Below are positions 6,883 through 8,133 of a DNA stretch of 8,133 nucleotides, in pieces (position 1 is the stretch's first letter; each line of letters opens with the position of its first letter). The stretch comes from JAGOBX01 sp017999075 [NCBI: Candidatus Babelota bacterium]. GTDB lineage: Bacteria > JAGOBX01. A program made the translations under genes and the position numbers. Location of the stretch: contig JAGOBX010000145.1 in the NCBI GenBank assembly GCA_017999075.1, forward strand, positions 1-8,133. Direction: 5' to 3'. The notes under the pieces are model-generated. The model was not told where the DNA came from. It ran no database searches and was given only the letters and a program-made list of their open reading frames with translations.

Positions 6883-7607
6883 TTTTAAATTATATAAAAT
6901 CAGTTAAAATCAAACAGGGAGAGTTGAGTTCGATAAATAAAATAGGCATTCAAAAAGAAAGATCATTGCACAGCGCTGTGAAAAAATTGTATTCAGAACC
7001 AGGGGATTTGATTGAACATAAAATCGGAAAATATGTCATAGATATAGTCAGAAATGATTTGCTTATTGAAATTCAAACTTCGAATTTTTCCGCTATAAAA
7101 AAAAAATTAAGCGATTTGATTAATAATTATAAAATTCTGGTTGTTTACCCGATTGCTGAACTTAAAACTATAACTAAGGTTTCAGATTCTGGAGAAATTT
7201 TATCTTCAAGAAAATCTCCAAAAAAATTTTGTTTATACGATGTTTTTGATGAATTGATCAATATAAGAAATTTTTTAAATCATAAAAATTTTTCTTTAGA
7301 AGTTTTAATAATTAATGAAGAACAAATAAGAAAAAATGATGGGCAAGGGAGCTGGAGAAGAAGGGGAATCAGTTTGATTGACAGAAAACTTGTTGGAATT
7401 AAAGAAAAAAAAGTTTTTGTTTCATCCGAAGATTTTAAAAAATTTATTCCGAAAAAATTAAAAAAACCATACTCTAATAAAACATTTGCTGAAAAAACCG
7501 GAATATCGATTTATAAAAGCAGAAAAGTAAACTATGTTTTAAAGTCGATGGGAATTATAAACATTTGCGGAAAAAATAAAAATGAATTGTTATTTGATTT
7601 TTCATGA
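6879..7607 (+). CDS. Conserved hypothetical protein: PD-(D/E)XK-like nuclease fold plus C-terminal winged helix
   Basis: Encodes 242 residues from GTG, overlapping the upstream stop by four bases. I recall similar uncharacterised proteins in several bacterial phyla but know no established function. The N-terminal part follows the order of a PD-(D/E)XK core: a helix with E27 (KERSLH), a strand with D55 (GKYVIDIV), a strand with E64-I-Q66 (LLIEIQT), a helix (SAIKKKLSDLI) and a strand (KILVVYP, 85-91). Gln in place of the usual Lys occurs in known variants. A middle region (about 117-170) contains FSLEVLIINEEQ and a basic patch GSWRRRGISLIDRKL (157-171). The last 46 residues (197-242) look like a winged helix: NKTFAEKTGISIYKSRKVNYVLKSMG is a helix-turn-helix-like pattern followed by a short hairpin wing. 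A DNA- or RNA-acting enzyme or regulator is plausible. No signal peptide. The fold call comes from pattern reading only. Confidence 0.7.
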   Translation: MILNYIKSVKIKQGELSSINKIGIQKERSLHSAVKKLYSEPGDLIEHKIGKYVIDIVRNDLLIEIQTSNFSAIKKKLSDLINNYKILVVYPIAELKTITKVSDSGEILSSRKSPKKFCLYDVFDELINIRNFLNHKNFSLEVLIINEEQIRKNDGQGSWRRRGISLIDRKLVGIKEKKVFVSSEDFKKFIPKKLKKPYSNKTFAEKTGISIYKSRKVNYVLKSMGIINICGKNKNELLFDFS

Positions 7608-7659
7608 TTAAATTAATGTTAGAAACACTGAAAAATGACTGTAATATAAACTACTGAAA

Positions 7660-7701
7660 TGGCAAAATACGTAAACTAAGAAATTTATGATTATATTGCC
7701 A
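7660..7701. repeat. Weak imperfect inverted repeat in the convergent gap
   Basis: TGGCAAAATA at 7660-7669 can pair with TATATTGCCA-side bases at 7692-7701: nine of ten positions pair (one A-A mismatch), around a 22-base loop. It lies about 50 bp after the nuclease-like gene. It lacks the GC-rich stem and T-run of an intrinsic terminator, so its role, if any, is unknown. Confidence 0.25.
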
Positions 7702-7711
7702 AAAGGAAAAC

Positions 7712-7876
7712 ATGAAATCACCTTTAAAACCAGTAACGCTTCATAAGGAACACACTGCGAATCAGGGAAAAAACAAATATAAAAAAATAAACTTTAAATA
7801 CAATGGGAAAGATTATAAGTCTGCGCTATTTTATTTTCTGCAATTCAAGCATTGCCTCTTTTTCTGCTACAGATAA
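7712..7876 (+). CDS. Possible 54-residue small ORF with good ribosome binding site
   Basis: ATG at 7712 follows AAAGGA (7702-7707) at a good distance. The frame runs to TAA at 7874-7876 and gives 54 residues. The first 38 or so are hydrophilic and basic (NKYKKINFKYNGKDYK); the rest is hydrophobic and aromatic, and is read opposite the 3' end of the - strand BtrH-like gene, which it overlaps by 51 bp. I do not recognise it. The overlapping tail is probably dictated by the antisense gene, so this may be the remnant of a longer gene cut off by rearrangement, a genuine small protein, or chance. The ribosome binding site is the main reason to list it. Confidence 0.25.
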   Translation: MKSPLKPVTLHKEHTANQGKNKYKKINFKYNGKDYKSALFYFLQFKHCLFFCYR

Positions 7877-8133
7877 TTCTTTTAAAATATCAGAAGCTCT
7901 TGACAAATATTTTTTATCCGCTGTTTTACCGGCTTCATTTATTAAACTCGAAACTTCAAACCATTTTAACGCTATATCGCAAAATTTTCTATATCCGTTT
8001 TCAATATGTTCATTCGGATATATTTCTAAACTTTCTTTAAGGAAATCACGATATATATTTCTAAACAGTGAACCGCCAGTTCCGGCTTTTTCCATTAACA
8101 ATGCAGCCAATGTTAAATCTTTTTTTATATCAC
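7826..8133 (-). CDS. BtrH-like protein, C-terminal (DUF4872-type) part
   Basis: The - strand frame is open from the right edge to TAG (7828-7826), giving about 102 residues; the N-terminal part and start lie beyond the window. A TTG at 8110 could be read as a start, but the frame continues upstream of it in the same style (DIKKDLTLAALLMEKAG), so the gene is better seen as truncated. The segment GTGGSLFRNIYRDFLKES, followed by a helical region with KWFEVSSLI and ending in AEKEAMLELQ, resembles the C-terminal domain DUF4872 found after the BtrH N-terminal domain. BtrH in butirosin biosynthesis transfers an acyl chain from an acyl carrier protein to an aminoglycoside; homologues occur widely outside antibiotic clusters and their substrates are mostly unknown. 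It converges with the + strand genes. The family call rests on remembered motifs, and the catalytic N-terminus is not visible. Confidence 0.6.
   Translation of the reverse strand, partial: DIKKDLTLAALLMEKAGTGGSLFRNIYRDFLKESLEIYPNEHIENGYRKFCDIALKWFEVSSLINEAGKTADKKYLSRASDILKELSVAEKEAMLELQKIK

Noticed and set aside
7852-8040. 62-codon + strand frame opposite the BtrH-like gene
   Set aside because: It is antisense to the recognisable DUF4872-like segment, has no ribosome binding site and no protein-like features.
1-8133. CRISPR array, tRNA, rRNA, insertion sequence, toxin-antitoxin pair or riboswitch
   Set aside because: No regularly spaced repeats, cloverleaf-type sequence, transposase, paired toxin genes or conserved riboswitch core were seen on reading both strands.

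Overview
The window is strongly AT-rich bacterial DNA holding ordinary, mostly intact genes packed head to tail on the + strand, plus one convergent gene entering from the right edge. I see no rRNA, tRNA, CRISPR array, insertion sequence or phage gene. Four of the eight + strand genes with a visible start appear to begin with TTG or GTG, three of them behind good Shine-Dalgarno sequences. The taxon cannot be fixed from this sequence. The AT-rich codon use, the ArgRS variant and the presence of RicT without sporulation genes would suit a host-associated anaerobe, for example an Elusimicrobiota/Endomicrobia-like bacterium, but that is only a guess.

Layout, left to right: (1) the 3' end of a tsaC/sua5-type gene for tRNA t6A biosynthesis; (2) argS, arginyl-tRNA synthetase, with its own likely promoter and a degenerate HIGH motif; (3) a tightly coupled trio of a stand-alone receiver-domain response regulator (start best moved to a TTG), a 76-residue coiled-coil protein and a GT4-type glycosyltransferase; (4) an NCS2/AzgA-type purine permease; (5) ricT/yaaT, the PSP1-domain Fe-S protein with two CGRxxCC motifs; (6) a two-gene unit in which a four-helix membrane protein overlaps by 4 bp a 242-residue protein that I read as a PD-(D/E)XK-like nuclease fold followed by a C-terminal winged helix; (7) a gap of about 220 bp holding a possible 54-codon ORF and a weak inverted repeat; (8) on the - strand, the C-terminal part of a BtrH-like (DUF4872-type) protein running off the right end.

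The left half is translation related (tRNA modification, tRNA charging). The middle links a signalling receiver to a glycan-modifying enzyme through close gene spacing. The right half contains RicT, an mRNA-maturation factor in Bacillus, followed by the membrane protein/nuclease-like pair. That pair is the least understood part of the window and the best candidate for an undescribed function.
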